This document shows positions 45,260 to 46,621 of a DNA stretch of 46,621 nt, piece by piece. Under the pieces are notes generated by a model that did no database searches, was not told where the DNA came from, and saw nothing but the letters and a program-made list of their open reading frames with translations. The DNA is taken from the NCBI GenBank assembly GCA_026702745.1, contig JAPPBT010000007.1:1-46621 (forward strand), in the 5' to 3' direction. Source of the DNA: Gemmatimonadota bacterium. Its GTDB lineage: Bacteria; JAAXHH01. The position numbers were made by a program, and so were the translations under genes. Numbering within the stretch: the stretch's first letter is position 1; each line of letters opens with the position of its first letter.

Positions 45260-46117
45260 ATGATCGCTTTCCACCGCTCCTCCTTCCACTGGAGATCCCG
45301 GCCCTGGAAACCCGATCCGGTCTACAAGTACACCGGAGGGTTCGTTGGGATACCGGGACAGGCCTACCAGGTGCGGTTCCATCTGGAGGCGTCCTGTACC
45401 GTGGAAGACCTCGAATTGGGAAACAAGACCGATCTGTACCTTGGTGCGCCTTGCCGCACGGAATATACGATCGCCCGGCGTAACCTCTTCCAGATTCCCA
45501 GCGACGAATGGCGCATGGTCTTCAGCCGGAGTCTGAGCATCCCCATATCGAGGAGACCAAGCACCGAACCCGCCGAAACCGGGGGAACCCCGCTGGAGGA
45601 GCAGTTCAAGGGCCACGATATCGACATCAGGCATTACGATTCCGAAGACACCTTGACCAGTGCGCGCGCCGTCGTGAACGCGACGATCAGCCGGGATCTC
45701 ATGAATGGAAAGATCACTTACCTCGAACCGGACCGGAATGTGAAGGTAACCCTTGAGTTTCCCGTGGATCTGATCAATATTAACGAGGAAGACGCCGAGT
45801 TCCAGGTCTGCACGGGTCCCGTGGTTTTGCCGGACCTGAAAACCTGGGACGGCAGCGAGGTGCATCGCGTGTTCCTGGCCGACGCGGCGATCTCCGGTTT
45901 CGATCACGCGGAGTTCATCCTCCGCAGGGAGATCGAGGCGGCGGAGCGGGAGAAACACTGGTACGAGGCGCCCCGGGGGCGTGACCGCCTGGAACTGAAC
46001 GACCTGGAGAATCCCCCTCCAGACTATCCGCCGCGCAGGCCGCGGCCCCTGGTCTACAACGAAACCTGGGAAAAGAAAACCGAGAACGTCATCCTGAGGA
46101 CCCCGAACGAGCGCTGA
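45260..46117 (+). CDS. Unidentified protein, probably soluble beta-rich
   Basis: I do not recognise this 285-residue protein. It is charged and lacks a signal peptide or membrane segment. Alternating short hydrophobic strands (YQVRFHLEAS, VKVTLEFPVDLI, FQVCTGPVVLPDL) and many turns suggest a beta-rich fold. The end is rich in Pro and Arg (PPPDYPPRRPRP). Two ATG-rich regions compete; the frame is open back to 45149, but the first 37 residues would be low in structure, so ATG 45260 is preferred. It is followed after 41 bases by a PhyH-family dioxygenase on the same strand, and the two are probably co-transcribed. A role with that enzyme is a guess from position. Confidence 0.6.
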   Translation: MIAFHRSSFHWRSRPWKPDPVYKYTGGFVGIPGQAYQVRFHLEASCTVEDLELGNKTDLYLGAPCRTEYTIARRNLFQIPSDEWRMVFSRSLSIPISRRPSTEPAETGGTPLEEQFKGHDIDIRHYDSEDTLTSARAVVNATISRDLMNGKITYLEPDRNVKVTLEFPVDLININEEDAEFQVCTGPVVLPDLKTWDGSEVHRVFLADAAISGFDHAEFILRREIEAAEREKHWYEAPRGRDRLELNDLENPPPDYPPRRPRPLVYNETWEKKTENVILRTPNER

Positions 46118-46158
46118 GGCCTTCGATCCGGCCGACGGCCAACACAAGGAGCGGTTCC

Positions 46159-46621
46159 ATGGCGCAGACGACCCTGCAGGACACCCGTTTCAAGCAGATG
46201 CCGACCCCGGAAGATCTGATCCGCATGTCCCGCGACCTGCGGTACCATCCGGTCCGCAACGACCATCCGGCGGTGCTGACGGGCGCACAGATCGATACCT
46301 TCAACGAACAGGGCTACTTGAAGCCCTTCAGAATATACTCGGACGAAGAAATTGGTGCCATCAGGGACGAGTTCGACGGCATGATCGAGCAGGTCATGGC
46401 GCGGGGCGACCACAACTATTCCATCATTTCGGCCCACCTGAAATCGGGCATGGTGCACGATATCATGAACGATCCGCGCATCGTCGCCTACATCAGCGAC
46501 CTGCTTGGCGACGACGTCGTGGGCTGGGGCGCCCACTTCTTCTGCAAGCTGCCGGGGGACGGAAAGATCGTCAACTGGCACCAGGACGCCAGCTTCTGGC
46601 CCCTCTCGCCGTCAAAGACGG
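46159..46621 (+). CDS. Phytanoyl-CoA dioxygenase (PhyH) family protein, N-terminal part
   Basis: The gene starts at ATG 46159 with AAGGAG seven bases upstream and runs off the window after 154 codons. It reads LTGAQIDTFNEQGYLKPF, then SDEEIGAIRDEFD, and HFFCKLPGDGKIVNWHQDAS, the Fe(II)-binding H-x-D (WHQDA) of the double-stranded beta-helix 2-oxoglutarate oxygenases. The second iron His and the 2-oxoglutarate Arg lie beyond the edge. Family members hydroxylate phytanoyl-CoA, ectoine, quorum-sensing quinolones or unknown metabolites; uncultured bacteria rich in this family have many of unknown substrate. Confidence 0.9.
   Translation, partial: MAQTTLQDTRFKQMPTPEDLIRMSRDLRYHPVRNDHPAVLTGAQIDTFNEQGYLKPFRIYSDEEIGAIRDEFDGMIEQVMARGDHNYSIISAHLKSGMVHDIMNDPRIVAYISDLLGDDVVGWGAHFFCKLPGDGKIVNWHQDASFWPLSPSKT

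Overview
The window is bacterial, tightly packed and high in G+C (one 60-base sample at 22441 holds 41 G/C). It has no tRNA, rRNA, CRISPR array or insertion sequence that I can see. Housekeeping genes (purF, accD, ndk, aceE, recD2, pcm, a purine nucleoside phosphorylase) sit among many catabolic enzymes: sulfatases, enolase-superfamily dehydratases, Gfo/Idh/MocA, RraA, TIM-barrel isomerases, SMP-30 lactonase, a DapA-type lyase and a phytanoyl-CoA dioxygenase. That mixture recalls uncultured heterotrophs such as Latescibacterota, Poribacteria or Planctomycetes-like lineages. The assignment is inference from gene content only.

Layout. 1-3.5 kb (minus strand): dipeptidase-like protein, peptide-binding lipoprotein and a truncated D-amino-acid-oxidase-type flavoprotein, a peptide or amino-acid uptake group. 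3.7-11.5 kb (plus): two zinc dehydrogenases, a prohibitin-like protein, RraA, a PadR regulator, an HpcH/HpaI-type protein, a sulfatase and a sugar isomerase. 11.6-16.9 kb (minus): DgoD-like dehydratase, isomerase, Gfo/Idh/MocA oxidoreductase, atypical sulfatase-family protein, Nudix hydrolase. 17.0-21.3 kb (minus): oligoendopeptidase F, D-aminoacylase, SMP-30 lactonase. 21.7-28.6 kb: an unidentified TIM-barrel-like protein, a very large exonuclease-RecQ-UvrD helicase of lower G+C carrying a frameshift, and pcm. 28.8-34.1 kb: metallo-beta-lactamase-fold hydrolase, second enolase-superfamily dehydratase, DapA-type lyase, OPT-like transporter. 34.3-44.9 kb: recD2, ndk, purF, accD, PNP, cytidylate-kinase-like, thioredoxin-TPR protein, aceE. 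45.3-46.6 kb: an unidentified protein and the start of a PhyH dioxygenase.

Together the catabolic genes could make a non-phosphorylative sugar-acid route: desulfation, oxidation by zinc or Gfo/Idh dehydrogenases, lactone opening by SMP-30, dehydration by DgoD-like enzymes, and aldol cleavage by DapA-, HpcH- or RraA-type enzymes to pyruvate. Substrates are not proven by sequence.

Two things stand out. The first is the roughly 1,720-residue helicase, which carries a DEDD-type exonuclease domain, a RecQ core and a UvrD core in one chain; its reading frame breaks before UvrD motif VI and its base composition is foreign. The second is the abundance of short tandem or direct repeats (10 to 32 bases), many lying over stop codons (at least eight genes) or in 5' leaders (ndk, aceE, the prohibitin-like gene). 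Several catabolic enzymes also lack canonical catalytic residues: the M19 dipeptidase, the HpcH/HpaI protein and the second sulfatase.
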